Part shown: piece after piece, positions 18,263 to 26,438 of the stretch
Layout: the number at the start of each line of letters is the position of its first letter
Numbering within the stretch: the stretch's first letter is position 1
Assembly: GCA_028277605.1 (NCBI GenBank)
Contig: JANQFZ010000077.1
Location: 1 to 33,734, forward strand
DNA from: Vallitaleaceae bacterium
GTDB lineage: Bacteria > Bacillota > Clostridia > Lachnospirales > Vallitaleaceae
Length of the DNA: 33,734 nucleotides
Direction of reading: 5' to 3'
Position numbers and translations under genes: made by a program
Notes under the pieces: model-generated
The model's input: only the letters and a program-made list of their open reading frames with translations
The model's database searches: none
Told to the model about the DNA's origin: nothing

Positions 18263-18958
18263 TTGAAATCACCATATACCGTTCTTATTGTTGAAGACGA
18301 AAAAAATATCCGAGATATTGTGAAAGCTTATTTACTGAAAGAGAACTATTGTGTTCTTGAATCAGACAACGGTAGAGATGCTCTAGATACGTATAAAAAG
18401 CATTCTATTCATTTGATTATTTTAGACTTAATGTTGCCTTATATAAGTGGAGAACAGGTATGCAAGCTGATACGTCAAGAGTCGGATGTTCCTATTATTA
18501 TGCTTACTGCTAAAGTAGAAGAACAGCATTTAATTGATGGTATAACGATTGGCGCTGATGATTATGTTCGTAAACCTTTTAAAGTAAGGGAGCTCATGGT
18601 ACGTGTCAGTGCTCTATTAAGACGTGCATATAAAGATAGTGAAAGCAAGGAAAGAATTTTTTCATTTAATCAACAGGATTTAATGGTTAATCTGGATCAA
18701 ATGACTCTCTATAAAAAAGGAAATAAAGTAGAAATGACACCCGGAGAATTTAAAATTTTATCCATATTAGTTAGCAATAGAAATAAAGTCCTATCTAGAG
18801 AACAAATTATAGGAGATGCTTTTGGAAATGACTATGAACGGTTTAATCGTACTATAGATACGCATATTAAGAATATTCGCTATAAAATAGAAGACAGTCC
18901 TAAGAGCCCCATATATATCAAAACTATTTATGGAACAGGCTATCAATTTATTGGATAG
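18263..18958 (+). CDS. OmpR/PhoB-type response regulator
   Basis: A 231-residue two-domain response regulator. The receiver domain (1-120) has the acidic pair Glu11-Asp12, phospho-acceptor Asp55 in LIILDLMLP, Thr in MLTAK and Lys in RKPFK. The C-terminal winged helix (~135-231) has LTPGEFKIL-like MTPGEFKIL and TIDTHIKNIRYKIE. The start codon is TTG with GAGGTG nine bases upstream. It is 25 bases after the permease and overlaps nothing; its partner kinase starts 10 bases downstream. Inferred role: control of the ABC operon, which it shares. Confidence 0.93.
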   Translation: MKSPYTVLIVEDEKNIRDIVKAYLLKENYCVLESDNGRDALDTYKKHSIHLIILDLMLPYISGEQVCKLIRQESDVPIIMLTAKVEEQHLIDGITIGADDYVRKPFKVRELMVRVSALLRRAYKDSESKERIFSFNQQDLMVNLDQMTLYKKGNKVEMTPGEFKILSILVSNRNKVLSREQIIGDAFGNDYERFNRTIDTHIKNIRYKIEDSPKSPIYIKTIYGTGYQFIG

Positions 18959-18968
18959 GAAAGGTGAC

Positions 18969-20381
18969 ATGATGAAAAAACCACAAATTAAAGTACGATT
19001 ATTTTTCAAAACCATGCTATTAATTCTTATTGCTGTTTTTATATCAACAAGTGCTATGATTATCGTGGGTGGCTATTTAGTACAAACAAGAATGAATAAT
19101 TATTTTAAGGAAAATCATGAATCACGAATGGAAACTATTGTACAGATGGTTCAAAGCCAATTAATCAATGGTATAGATGGAACTCAAGTACGTGTTCCAA
19201 ATCAATTGATCACTCAAGCAGGTATTCAATCCTTGATGATTAAAAATAATCAAGGCGAAGTACTTACGGAGATTCATGCCATTGACAAACCCATCCAGAA
19301 AGAGCCACATGGTATCAAGCCTCCACCTTTGATTAACAAATTGATTGAGATGCGTTTTGATCTTAAGCAGGAATCCTATCCTATTGTAGAGAATAATCAA
19401 ACCATTGGCAGTATACATATTTCATACTTAAATAGAACTACTTTAGCTCCAAGAGATATTGCCTTTAAAAATTCTGTTACACAATCATTCCAGATTGTTA
19501 TTGTAATATCTTTGCTTACTGCACTTATTATTAGTACATTTTTTTCAAGAAGTATAACAAAACCTATATATAAGATCAACAAAGCAGCTAAACAAATACA
19601 AAAAGGACAGCTATCTGCTAGAGCTGATCCCAAAACCAATACCAAGGAGCTGGTAGAGCTTTCAAACACCATTAACTATCTATCAGAAACATTACAGCAA
19701 GAGGATTATTTGAGAAAGCAATTAACCGCAGATATGGCACATGAAATAAGAACTCCTTTAACTACTGTAAGTACTTTTATTGAAGCTTTTATAGATGGTG
19801 TATGGGAACCTAACAAAACGAATCTATCCAAATGCTACCATGAAACAGAACGTCTAAATAAGCTCGTTGACCAGCTAAAGGATATTGCAAATATTGAAGC
19901 CTCTAACATTACTTATCATAATGAGCCAATCAATTTAAGCGATGATCTTATATCCATCATTGATATACATCGCCCAATTATGGCTAAAAAAAATCTTTCC
20001 ATCCGTTTAAACATTAATCCAGATATCTATATCTCTATCGATAAGCATAGGCTAAAACAAATTGTAGATAATTTATTATCCAATGCTTATCGTTATACTA
20101 TGGAACACGGACACGTTGGTATTACATTGTTAGATGATCAAGAAAACGTTTACCTGTCAGTAGAAGACAACGGTATAGGGATAAGCCAAGAGGATCAACC
20201 CTATATTTTCAAGAGATTTTACAGAGCAGATAAATCAAGAAATAAAGAAACAGGCGGAATGGGTATTGGTTTAACCATAGTAGATAATATACTAAAGCTC
20301 TATAATGGCAAAATACATGTCAGTAGTACTTTAGGTAAAGGCTCAACCTTTACTATTACTTTACCTAAAGCTTCGTTGTAA
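18969..20381 (+). CDS. Sensor histidine kinase (HAMP, HisKA, HATPase_c)
   Basis: The start is set at ATG 18969 (another ATG at 18972), preceded by AGG of GGAAAGGTGAC; an earlier in-frame start would lie inside the response regulator gene. Two transmembrane helices (~16-38 and ~173-192) frame an extracytoplasmic sensor region of ~130 residues. HAMP follows (~193-245), then the dimerisation domain with phospho-acceptor His258 in MAHEIRTPL, and an ATPase domain with N-box NLLSNAYRYT, G1 DNGIGI, F-box and G2 GGMGIGL. Autophosphorylation and transfer to the adjacent regulator are assumed from family and linkage. Being in one unit with an ABC-CARDB system suggests it senses an extracellular or envelope signal connected with that transporter. 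Confidence 0.92.
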   Translation: MMKKPQIKVRLFFKTMLLILIAVFISTSAMIIVGGYLVQTRMNNYFKENHESRMETIVQMVQSQLINGIDGTQVRVPNQLITQAGIQSLMIKNNQGEVLTEIHAIDKPIQKEPHGIKPPPLINKLIEMRFDLKQESYPIVENNQTIGSIHISYLNRTTLAPRDIAFKNSVTQSFQIVIVISLLTALIISTFFSRSITKPIYKINKAAKQIQKGQLSARADPKTNTKELVELSNTINYLSETLQQEDYLRKQLTADMAHEIRTPLTTVSTFIEAFIDGVWEPNKTNLSKCYHETERLNKLVDQLKDIANIEASNITYHNEPINLSDDLISIIDIHRPIMAKKNLSIRLNINPDIYISIDKHRLKQIVDNLLSNAYRYTMEHGHVGITLLDDQENVYLSVEDNGIGISQEDQPYIFKRFYRADKSRNKETGGMGIGLTIVDNILKLYNGKIHVSSTLGKGSTFTITLPKASL

Positions 20382-20421
20382 CTTAACCCCTGCTGAATTA
20401 AACCACAAAGAGAGCGTAGAA

Positions 20422-21474
20422 CTAATCCTGATAATAGAATCCTAGTGTTTTACTATACTGATTGATTCTGTTTATGATTCGTTCATAATCAGCAGTGTAT
20501 ACGGGCTTTGGTTGAAAATTATTTCTATTTTTAACTGATGAAACCGAGCATGGAATAAGCTTAATATGGTCATACTCCTGCCTTCTATTATCTACAAACT
20601 TAAAAGTTTGCTGAAATATGAAGGTATCTTTGTCTTTTGGATTTAGATTACCACCAAAGCAAAAATTTGCTAATGAATAAACAATATAGTTATCTTTGTA
20701 TTTTTCTATTCCTTGAATGACATGAGGATGATGACCTAAAACTAAATGTGCCCCCTCATCTATAACATAATGTGCTAAATCCTGTTGTACTTGATTTGGA
20801 TAAAAAGTATATTCCTCTCCCCAATGGAATGAAACAATGATAAGCTCACACTTCTGATTCACCAGCTCATCTATACTTTCTTTAATAGAGTTTTTTAATT
20901 TTTGTGTCGATGTCCAACCAGTATAACCTAAGAGTCCTATCTTAACTCCTTTGATTTCTTTAATTAACACTTTTTCATATCCAAAGTATCCGATACCCGC
21001 TTGCTCTAAGTACAGTTGAGTGTCTTCGTATCCTTTTTCTAAGTAATCATAAGTATGATTATTTGCTAAACTCACAGCATCTATTCCACCTTCATTAAGG
21101 ATATTTGTAAATTCTGGATAGCCTTTAAATCGATATTTTTTTGCAGCTTTTTTGGTTGCGTGAGTCAGCGTAGTTTCAAGATTAACTATCGTCAGATCAT
21201 CCTCGGTAAATATAGGCACAACATTTTTAAAGAAGTAATCTTCATTTTTGTTTTGAGCTTCATATTCATCTAAAAACGTTGGATAATTGTATTGTTCTAA
21301 AATCTTATCTGTTCCTAATGTGCAATCTCCAGCAGCACTTAACGTAATTAAAACCTCTTCTTTTTCTTCCATAATCTTATAATCAGTCTGATCATGAAAT
21401 CTGCTAATAACCCTTTCATCATTATGTTCCATTGAAAGTACCAATAGTAAGAATAATAGTATAACCTGTTGCAT
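20422..21474 (-). CDS. CapA-like (PGA_cap) metallophosphatase-fold protein
   Basis: A 350-residue protein of the CapA/PgsA/YwtB poly-gamma-glutamate capsule family, related to calcineurin-type phosphoesterases. Conserved motifs are AAGDCTLGTD (residues ~50-60), VNLETTLT, SLANNHTYDY, VSFHWGEEY and VLGHHPHVIQGIE. A hydrophobic N-terminus (2-16) may be a signal anchor, so the catalytic domain is probably external. GAGGAG precedes the ATG. It is monocistronic and convergent with the kinase gene. No capB or capC or other capsule genes are present, so a real role in polyglutamate synthesis is doubtful; many anaerobes carry stand-alone copies. Confidence 0.88.
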   Translation of the reverse strand: MQQVILLFLLLVLSMEHNDERVISRFHDQTDYKIMEEKEEVLITLSAAGDCTLGTDKILEQYNYPTFLDEYEAQNKNEDYFFKNVVPIFTEDDLTIVNLETTLTHATKKAAKKYRFKGYPEFTNILNEGGIDAVSLANNHTYDYLEKGYEDTQLYLEQAGIGYFGYEKVLIKEIKGVKIGLLGYTGWTSTQKLKNSIKESIDELVNQKCELIIVSFHWGEEYTFYPNQVQQDLAHYVIDEGAHLVLGHHPHVIQGIEKYKDNYIVYSLANFCFGGNLNPKDKDTFIFQQTFKFVDNRRQEYDHIKLIPCSVSSVKNRNNFQPKPVYTADYERIINRINQYSKTLGFYYQD

Positions 21475-21667
21475 ATTGAGCTCCTCATTTCTTATGAATT
21501 AAAATAAACCACATGTAAAAATTTGCATCTTAATAAATAAAAGAACACACTTATATCTTAACATAATGCAACACAAAAAAAATGAATAGACTCTATCCAT
21601 AATTTTCAAGTTATCCATTTCTTATGATTTAGAGGAGAGTTCTTATCCTATCGCGGTATCATATTAC

Positions 21668-22699
21668 CTAAAAAATCAAAGCAATAAGAAAAATTACAAA
21701 TAAAATCATGGTAAGCATAATCAATTTAAATACACTGATGGGGTATTGTCCCTTCGCTTCTCCAGTTTGTCCATTGATGATATAGCGAAAGACTTTATTT
21801 TTACTATTATAACTAAAAAGATACACAGGAACTAAAACACGTAAATATTGAATGTTCTTATAAACTGTACTTACTTTAAGATTCATAAATCTATCGCCAG
21901 ATAAGCTACCCATTATATCTTCTTCAATTTCGGGAACACTATTTTTCTTAGCTTCATTAAATCCAACTTGTGGATCAATTATATATGGACAAATATAACT
22001 ATCCTGCAACAAGCTAGGATGATATGAAATAGTGTCTTTAGTATTAAATAATGCAATGGATTGAATACATTTTTCTAGCAATGGGTGTCCTGCATAAACT
22101 AAATAATCATTAAAAACTTTGTGTCTCACTCCCGTTTTATTATCATATTTATAAGTTATTTCTTGTCTATCATCACTTCTACGTATTCTTTTTATTCCTA
22201 TATCTATAGAATAGGAAGAAAACGCATCAAATTGATATATCCAACAAGGCATATAAACGGATTGGAATGATTTTTCTACTATACACTTTCTAAAACACTC
22301 GGGAGCTAAATACTTATGTCGGCACCATGCCTTTAATTTGATGAGTGCTTGCTCGTAAGATATTGAAAATGGTATAGCTGCATTTGGCATATCTCCAAGT
22401 ACATTTTGCTCTAGTTTTAAGGGCTTATTTTCTCCTATGATTGTTTTGGTATGACATGTATAGCACTTGACTATTTTACTTTCTATATCCCAATTAATAT
22501 TCGTATTCGGATCTATTGGTTTAATTGTATATTCTTCTTCTATTTGTTTGTTGTCTGAAAATTCTACAATTTGCCCACATGACTCACAGACCAAATTATT
22601 TTCTTCTGAATGATACACCATATCATGGCTACAGCTTGGACATTTAGCTGTCTGATTAATAGCTAGTTCTATTTCTTCATAAAATGATTTAGATTTCAC
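21668..22699 (-). CDS. Zinc-ribbon membrane protein (TFIIB-type zinc ribbon annotation class)
   Basis: The start is GTG at 22699, with AAGGGGG eight bases upstream; a TTG at 22732 would come before that site. The protein has a zinc ribbon (Cys20-x2-Cys23 and Cys38-x2-Cys41), a second pair Cys79-x2-Cys82, a ~230-residue middle domain, and one hydrophobic helix at the end (about 320-342). The segment LVPVYLFSYN...YIINGQTGEAKGQYP matches the pattern of a widespread Firmicutes family annotated as TFIIB-type zinc ribbon or PriA-like. I know of no experimental function. Despite the label it has no helicase motif. Confidence 0.75.
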   Translation of the reverse strand: MKSKSFYEEIELAINQTAKCPSCSHDMVYHSEENNLVCESCGQIVEFSDNKQIEEEYTIKPIDPNTNINWDIESKIVKCYTCHTKTIIGENKPLKLEQNVLGDMPNAAIPFSISYEQALIKLKAWCRHKYLAPECFRKCIVEKSFQSVYMPCWIYQFDAFSSYSIDIGIKRIRRSDDRQEITYKYDNKTGVRHKVFNDYLVYAGHPLLEKCIQSIALFNTKDTISYHPSLLQDSYICPYIIDPQVGFNEAKKNSVPEIEEDIMGSLSGDRFMNLKVSTVYKNIQYLRVLVPVYLFSYNSKNKVFRYIINGQTGEAKGQYPISVFKLIMLTMILFVIFLIALIF

Positions 22700-22780
22700 T
22701 TTAGTATTCCCCCTTATTAATAAGTAGTTCAAAATTAGGTTATATTTTGAATCTAATGCATACTCTCCTGTTTTTATTAT

Positions 22781-22808
22781 ATTATAACATTACCAGTATA
22801 ATTTTCAA
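22781..22808 (-). promoter_or_regulatory. Sigma-A promoter of the zinc-ribbon gene
   Basis: On the minus strand TTGAAA (22808-22803), 16 bases, then TATAAT (22786-22781), with TG one base upstream of the -10 (TGTTATAAT). Transcription should start near 22774, about 75 bases before the GTG start. Confidence 0.7.
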
Positions 22809-22919
22809 TAATAAGAATTACAATTTTAAAATTAAGCACTGCGCTTTAACCTATATTTAATAAGGGAATATATTAGTTACTATTTACTAAAACTTTTTTG
22901 TTGTTTCTTATTTATACCT

Positions 22920-22950
22920 AAAAAAGCACCCTTATATAAGGTGCTTTTTT
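22920..22950. terminator. Bidirectional intrinsic terminator after the alkyltransferase-like gene
   Basis: AAAAAAGCACC (22920-22930) pairs with GGTGCTTTTTT (22940-22950), 11 bp, and the inner CTTATATAAG nearly pairs too. Both strands have a T run at the 3' side of the stem. It sits 35 bases after the stop of the gene at 22985 on the minus strand. Confidence 0.8.
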
Positions 22951-22984
22951 AGAAATATATGTCCTTAGACACTTTAATTTTAAG

Positions 22985-23308
22985 TTAGATGCCTTTTGAT
23001 GCGAAATACTGATAGTTTGATAGGCTTATACTTGAATCTGATTGAAAGACAATGCCTTCCTCTTCTAAATACAGCTTTTGTACCATGTATGTTTCATTTT
23101 TTAATGATATACAGCCTTTTGCATTAACAACTCTATGCCATGGAAGATTGTATTTTTGACTCATTGAATATAATATCCTTGCAACCTGACGAGCACCTCT
23201 TGGATTACCTGCTTGTGCTGCAATCTGTCCATAAGTCATCACTTTTCCGTACGGAATTTTTTTAATTATGTCTATTGAACGCGTTGTAAATGGCTGCAGT
23301 ACGCTCAC
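22985..23308 (-). CDS. Alkyltransferase-like protein (ATL), MGMT family without catalytic cysteine
   Basis: A 107-residue homologue of the C-terminal domain of O6-methylguanine-DNA methyltransferase. The DNA-binding block IPYGKVMTYGQIAAQAGNP and RQVAR (the arginine finger) are present. The active-site PCHRV is PWHRV (56-60), so Trp57 replaces the acceptor cysteine. ATL proteins bind O6-alkylguanine and recruit nucleotide excision repair instead of removing the alkyl group (known for the family). The annotated GTG start (23308) overlaps AAGAGG, its only visible ribosome binding site. A CTG three codons on (23299) would have better spacing, and the family's N-terminus would also fit, so the start is uncertain by three residues. 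It is 83 bases downstream of the isomerase-like gene and may be co-transcribed with it. Confidence 0.88.
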   Translation of the reverse strand: MSVLQPFTTRSIDIIKKIPYGKVMTYGQIAAQAGNPRGARQVARILYSMSQKYNLPWHRVVNAKGCISLKNETYMVQKLYLEEEGIVFQSDSSISLSNYQYFASKGI

Positions 23309-23391
23309 CTCTTAAAATAGATATATAAAATAAATTAACGGTCAAGAATGAATACTATTAGCTCTAGAACCCACTAACGTCTTTGTTTAGG

Positions 23392-24708
23392 TTATTCTAT
23401 GACTTCCATACCCATAATTTCTGCATATTTGATAAAAGGTTTTATAAAATCACCGTAGACCATAGAAACATGGTGTGCTAATCCAGATTTAATAACCATA
23501 TCAATTATAGATTTTATAGGTTTTATAAATCTAACCTTAGCATAGGTTCCTCTTAAATCCTTGGACATTGGAATAGCCTCTCCAGTACTGACAAAAACCC
23601 TTGTTTTACCTCTGGCTGAATCTATTCTGACGACACTAACCGGTCCAGATTTTAAAACGAAGTCCGCAGTTACACCTTTTCCACCAGCAAAATATGTATC
23701 TAAACTTCTAACACATTTTTGATCCCACAAGTTGGCTGGTGCAACGCCACAATGCCACATCAAAGCATAATCTTCTTCAAAATTAACTTGAGATAAATCT
23801 GCTAAGAATGGAGTCTGGGCACCTACAGCCCTACAGGCAATCATAGATAGTGTTCCTTCAATATCTCCTTCACATCCCATAATATAGCCCTCTGATTGAA
23901 GAATTGACATGGCAGCACATGGTGCTATACCATAGGTTGTGGCAAATTCTGGCCAACAGCGTATAGCTACTGCTGTTAAGTCATGCTTAGTCATAAATTC
24001 TTTTGCACTGGCTGCTAGGTAGGCTACTTTATAGATTTGATCATCTGTTACACCTGTTGTATCAAATACCTCTCTTAGCTGCTTCTCTTTATCTTGAACA
24101 GCTACCTCTGATGGTTTTGTATGATACAGTGCTTCAATTTCATAGTGATTGATCAAAGTACCAGTTTTTTTGAAATTGTTTAATTCATCAATATCTAGGT
24201 TAAAAAAACCATGGGCTCTATAGCCTACTAATCCAATATTGGCTTTTTCCATTGCTACTTTAATTCGAATAGCATCTATCCAATTCTCATCTATTTGAGA
24301 TTCAACGCAATAAGAAAAAGTATCATTACCAGATTTATATAGGTTAGAAGCATTTAAATTCATGCCACAAATTGAATTAAGTCTGATTTTCCCACCATTA
24401 TAAGGCAGCTCATCAAATGGCCATAAAAGTATGGGCTTTCTTACTTTGTTATCAAGGATAAGTGCTAAATGACCTAGATGGAATGTCCCGCTTATAATAA
24501 CTATTCCATCTACCCCAACAGATGTAAATGTATTGGCAGCTTCATCTGCTTCTTTTGTTTCTATAACTAAATCTTCTATCCATACCCAATCTACGTTTTC
24601 AATTCTTTTTAGTTCTTCTTTTTTTGCATTATAAATATCTTGAGCTGCATGATAATCAAATGTTTTTCTTGCAAGACATACCACACCTAATGTTATTTTA
24701 TGCTTCAT
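23392..24708 (-). CDS. L-fucose/L-arabinose isomerase-like protein (COG2407)
   Basis: A 438-residue protein of the fucose/arabinose isomerase superfamily, metal-dependent aldose-ketose isomerases. The N-terminal half has the Rossmann-like pattern with SGTFHLGH and LWPFDELPYNGG. The C-terminal half has RCWPEF (250-255), GCEGDIEGT (278-286) and MWHCGVAP (317-324), which would supply the acidic and histidine metal ligands. Which sugar it uses is not evident; the family includes members of unknown activity and those for modified sugars. It has its own consensus promoter (-35/-10 at 24853-24825) and AAAGGAG before ATG. No kinase, aldolase or sugar transporter lies beside it, so it is an orphan sugar gene. 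Confidence 0.8.
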   Translation of the reverse strand: MKHKITLGVVCLARKTFDYHAAQDIYNAKKEELKRIENVDWVWIEDLVIETKEADEAANTFTSVGVDGIVIISGTFHLGHLALILDNKVRKPILLWPFDELPYNGGKIRLNSICGMNLNASNLYKSGNDTFSYCVESQIDENWIDAIRIKVAMEKANIGLVGYRAHGFFNLDIDELNNFKKTGTLINHYEIEALYHTKPSEVAVQDKEKQLREVFDTTGVTDDQIYKVAYLAASAKEFMTKHDLTAVAIRCWPEFATTYGIAPCAAMSILQSEGYIMGCEGDIEGTLSMIACRAVGAQTPFLADLSQVNFEEDYALMWHCGVAPANLWDQKCVRSLDTYFAGGKGVTADFVLKSGPVSVVRIDSARGKTRVFVSTGEAIPMSKDLRGTYAKVRFIKPIKSIIDMVIKSGLAHHVSMVYGDFIKPFIKYAEIMGMEVIE

Positions 24709-24824
24709 TTTTTGCTCTCCTTTACAATATATTAATTAATGCTTTTAATTTATAAAGAAAAAAAAAGGGAAATATTACTTGTGCTTCTTATAAAAACGCA
24801 AATGATTATTTTACTTTCATTAAT

Positions 24825-24853
24825 ATCATATCTATTTTTTTGTTTGTTGTCAA
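24825..24853 (-). promoter_or_regulatory. Consensus sigma-A promoter of the isomerase-like gene
   Basis: On the minus strand TTGACA (24853-24848), 17 bases, then TATGAT (24830-24825). Transcription should begin near 24818, leaving a ~110-base leader. TTAATTAA-rich palindromic sequence flanks it on both sides: 24878-24895 upstream and ~24730-24736 in the leader. Confidence 0.8.
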
Positions 24854-24944
24854 GACATTAGACTCTTTTAATTAAGCTTTTTAATTAATTAAAGGTAGCT
24901 ATTTTTACATTTTATAGATTAGGGGGAGTTCTTTACTTTTTACA

Positions 24945-25916
24945 TTAAAGAATCGAAATATTGTACGCTTTAATCAAGTCTTGATTAATCTTATATTTAT
25001 CATTTATACCTTTTTTTATGGGGTGGTCAACTGTTTTTCCTGCGACTATACCCACCATTCTGTTTGTTTTCCCCTCTAACAGAAGTTCAACAGCCTTTAC
25101 ACCCATCTGAGTTGCAATGAGTCTGTCAAAAACAGTTGGAGTACCTCCTCGCTGCTGATGTCCGAGCAAACTTATTCTTGAGTCTATATTTAAGATTTTG
25201 TCAACATCCTTTTTAAGTTTATCGACATTCATAACGCCTTCTGCAAGTACAATGACACTGTATTGCTTTCCATCTCTAAACTTATTTTCAATATGGCTAC
25301 ACATGTCTTGAAGTTCATAAGGTACTTCTGGTATAAGACAGTAATCAGCTCCGGCCGCAATAGCTGCTGTAATAGCAAGATAACCACAGTGCCTGCCCAT
25401 AACCTCTATTAGAAAAACTCTCGGTGTGTCCACAACAAGAGATCTTGCTGTGTCATGGATATTAGATATTGTTCCAGCTACGATATTAATGGCAGAATCA
25501 ACCCCAATTGAATAATCTGTTCCAGCAATATCATTGTCTATGGTAGCAGGTATTCCTATAACAGGTATTCCATTTTCCGATAAAAGATTCGCTCCTTTAA
25601 AAGAACCATCTCCCCCAATGACAATTAAACCACTGATATCATTTGCCTCAATTTGAGCTTTGGCTTTTTTTTGCCCTTCTTTTGTCTTGAAAAGTTTACT
25701 TCTAGCACTTTTTAAAACTGTCCCGCTTAATTCTACAATCTCATCAACATAATTGACATCAAGTGAGGTCATATTTCCTTCCATTAAGCCTTTGTAGCCT
25801 TCATATATACCAACCGCTTCAACTTGATTGGCACGGGCTGCTTTGGTTATTGCTCTTATGCAGGCATTCATACCTGGAGCATCCCCACCACTAGTAATGA
25901 CACCAATTCTTTTCAT
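24945..25916 (-). CDS. pfkA: ATP-dependent 6-phosphofructokinase
   Basis: A 323-residue enzyme converting fructose 6-phosphate to fructose 1,6-bisphosphate in glycolysis. It has GVITSGGDAPGMNA at the N-terminus, GGDGS at 101-105 (the Gly typical of ATP rather than pyrophosphate users, which have GGDD), catalytic TIDND at 125-129, MGRHCGYLA and GHQQRGG. Length and motifs match bacterial PfkA (about 320). ATG with AAGGAGTGG upstream. It is alone here; pyruvate kinase, often its neighbour in Bacillota, is not in the window. Confidence 0.96.
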   Translation of the reverse strand: MKRIGVITSGGDAPGMNACIRAITKAARANQVEAVGIYEGYKGLMEGNMTSLDVNYVDEIVELSGTVLKSARSKLFKTKEGQKKAKAQIEANDISGLIVIGGDGSFKGANLLSENGIPVIGIPATIDNDIAGTDYSIGVDSAINIVAGTISNIHDTARSLVVDTPRVFLIEVMGRHCGYLAITAAIAAGADYCLIPEVPYELQDMCSHIENKFRDGKQYSVIVLAEGVMNVDKLKKDVDKILNIDSRISLLGHQQRGGTPTVFDRLIATQMGVKAVELLLEGKTNRMVGIVAGKTVDHPIKKGINDKYKINQDLIKAYNISIL

Positions 25917-26225
25917 ACTACCACTCCTTATTTAAATAATGCGAGAATTCATGTTCTTACCTTTGCATTCTTAATAACCTCCCAAGATACTAAGACTACT
26001 TATAAAAAACTATTGATTAAGAATACGTCAGGTTGATTCATAGATATAGATACATCAATAATAACTTAGCTCATATTCCCTATTTTAAGATACATAAATT
26101 CTCTTAAAAAATGTTTCTATATTATTTATACCATAGATAACACCTAATTATCTACTGTTATGTTCTACTAAAATCTTCATCTATTGTTAAACATTTGCTG
26201 TTCTTGTATTTAACTTCGAACTCTA
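25917..26225. other. Divergent intergenic region between pfkA and the pyrB promoter
   Basis: About 310 bases of non-coding AT-rich sequence. It has a short inverted repeat AGATAA...TTATCT (26145-26163) and, on the minus strand near 26125-26130, a TATAAA with TG ahead of it that might serve pfkA. No convincing -35 goes with it. Confidence 0.35.
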
Positions 26226-26254
26226 TTGACACATTCTATTTATAATGCTATTCT
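26226..26254 (+). promoter_or_regulatory. Sigma-A promoter of pyrBI
   Basis: TTGACA (26226-26231), 17 bases, then TATTCT (26249-26254), with TG one base before the -10 (TGCTATTCT). Transcription should begin about 26261, giving a leader of ~185 bases before pyrB. Confidence 0.75.
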
Positions 26255-26269
26255 ATTTTAAGATAATGT

Positions 26270-26302
26270 ATCTTTAATCTGGTCCCGTGAGGCTGGAAAG
26301 GT
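26270..26302 (+). promoter_or_regulatory. PyrR-binding RNA loop 1 in pyrB leader
   Basis: The sequence forms the PyrR anti-antiterminator fold. The lower stem is ATCTTT (26270-26275) with AAAGGT (26297-26302). The upper stem is CTGGTC (26279-26284) with GGCTGG (26291-26296), capped by hexaloop CCGTGA (26285-26290), which matches the PyrR consensus CNGNGA. In Bacillus PyrR binds this element with UMP to reduce pyr expression. It lies ~10 bases after the predicted transcription start. Confidence 0.8.
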
Positions 26303-26366
26303 CATAGAATAAACAATATAAAACGCATTTATTTCATTAGTGTATTTCTAATGAATTTTACTACGT

Positions 26367-26375
26367 CCTTTCTAG
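26367..26375 (+). promoter_or_regulatory. Switch segment of pyrB leader able to pair with either PyrR loop
   Basis: CCTTTCTAG pairs completely (one G-U) with CTGGAAAGG at 26293-26301 in loop 1. It pairs 8 of 9 with CTAAAAAGG at 26428-26436, which overlaps the pyrB Shine-Dalgarno sequence. The two pairings exclude each other. A T5 run follows (26376-26380), so a terminator role with a long loop cannot be excluded. Confidence 0.45.
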
Positions 26376-26387
26376 TTTTTATGGATA

Positions 26388-26405
26388 GATTATGGTTACA
26401 TAATC
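26388..26405 (+). repeat. Short perfect hairpin in pyrB leader
   Basis: GATTATG and CATAATC form a 7-bp stem with loop GTTA, just before the second PyrR loop. No T run follows, so it is not a terminator; it could stack on or space the second loop. Confidence 0.5.
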
Positions 26406-26438
26406 CCTTTAATCTAGTTCAGCGAAGCTAAAAAGGAG
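26406..26438 (+). promoter_or_regulatory. PyrR-binding RNA loop 2 containing the pyrB ribosome binding site
   Basis: This has the same design as loop 1. CCTTT (26406-26410) pairs with AAAGG (26432-26436), TAGTT (26415-26419) pairs with AGCTA (26426-26430, one G-U), and the hexaloop is CAGCGA (26420-26425), again CNGNGA. The 26 bases from 26411 match loop 1 at most positions. AAAAGGAG (26431-26438), the pyrB Shine-Dalgarno, forms the 3' part of the lower stem, so PyrR binding should block ribosomes directly. Confidence 0.65.

Noticed and set aside
17883..18275. 130-codon minus-strand open frame
   Set aside because: Antisense to the permease FtsX domain; Pro/Ser/Ile-rich shadow translation with no family resemblance.
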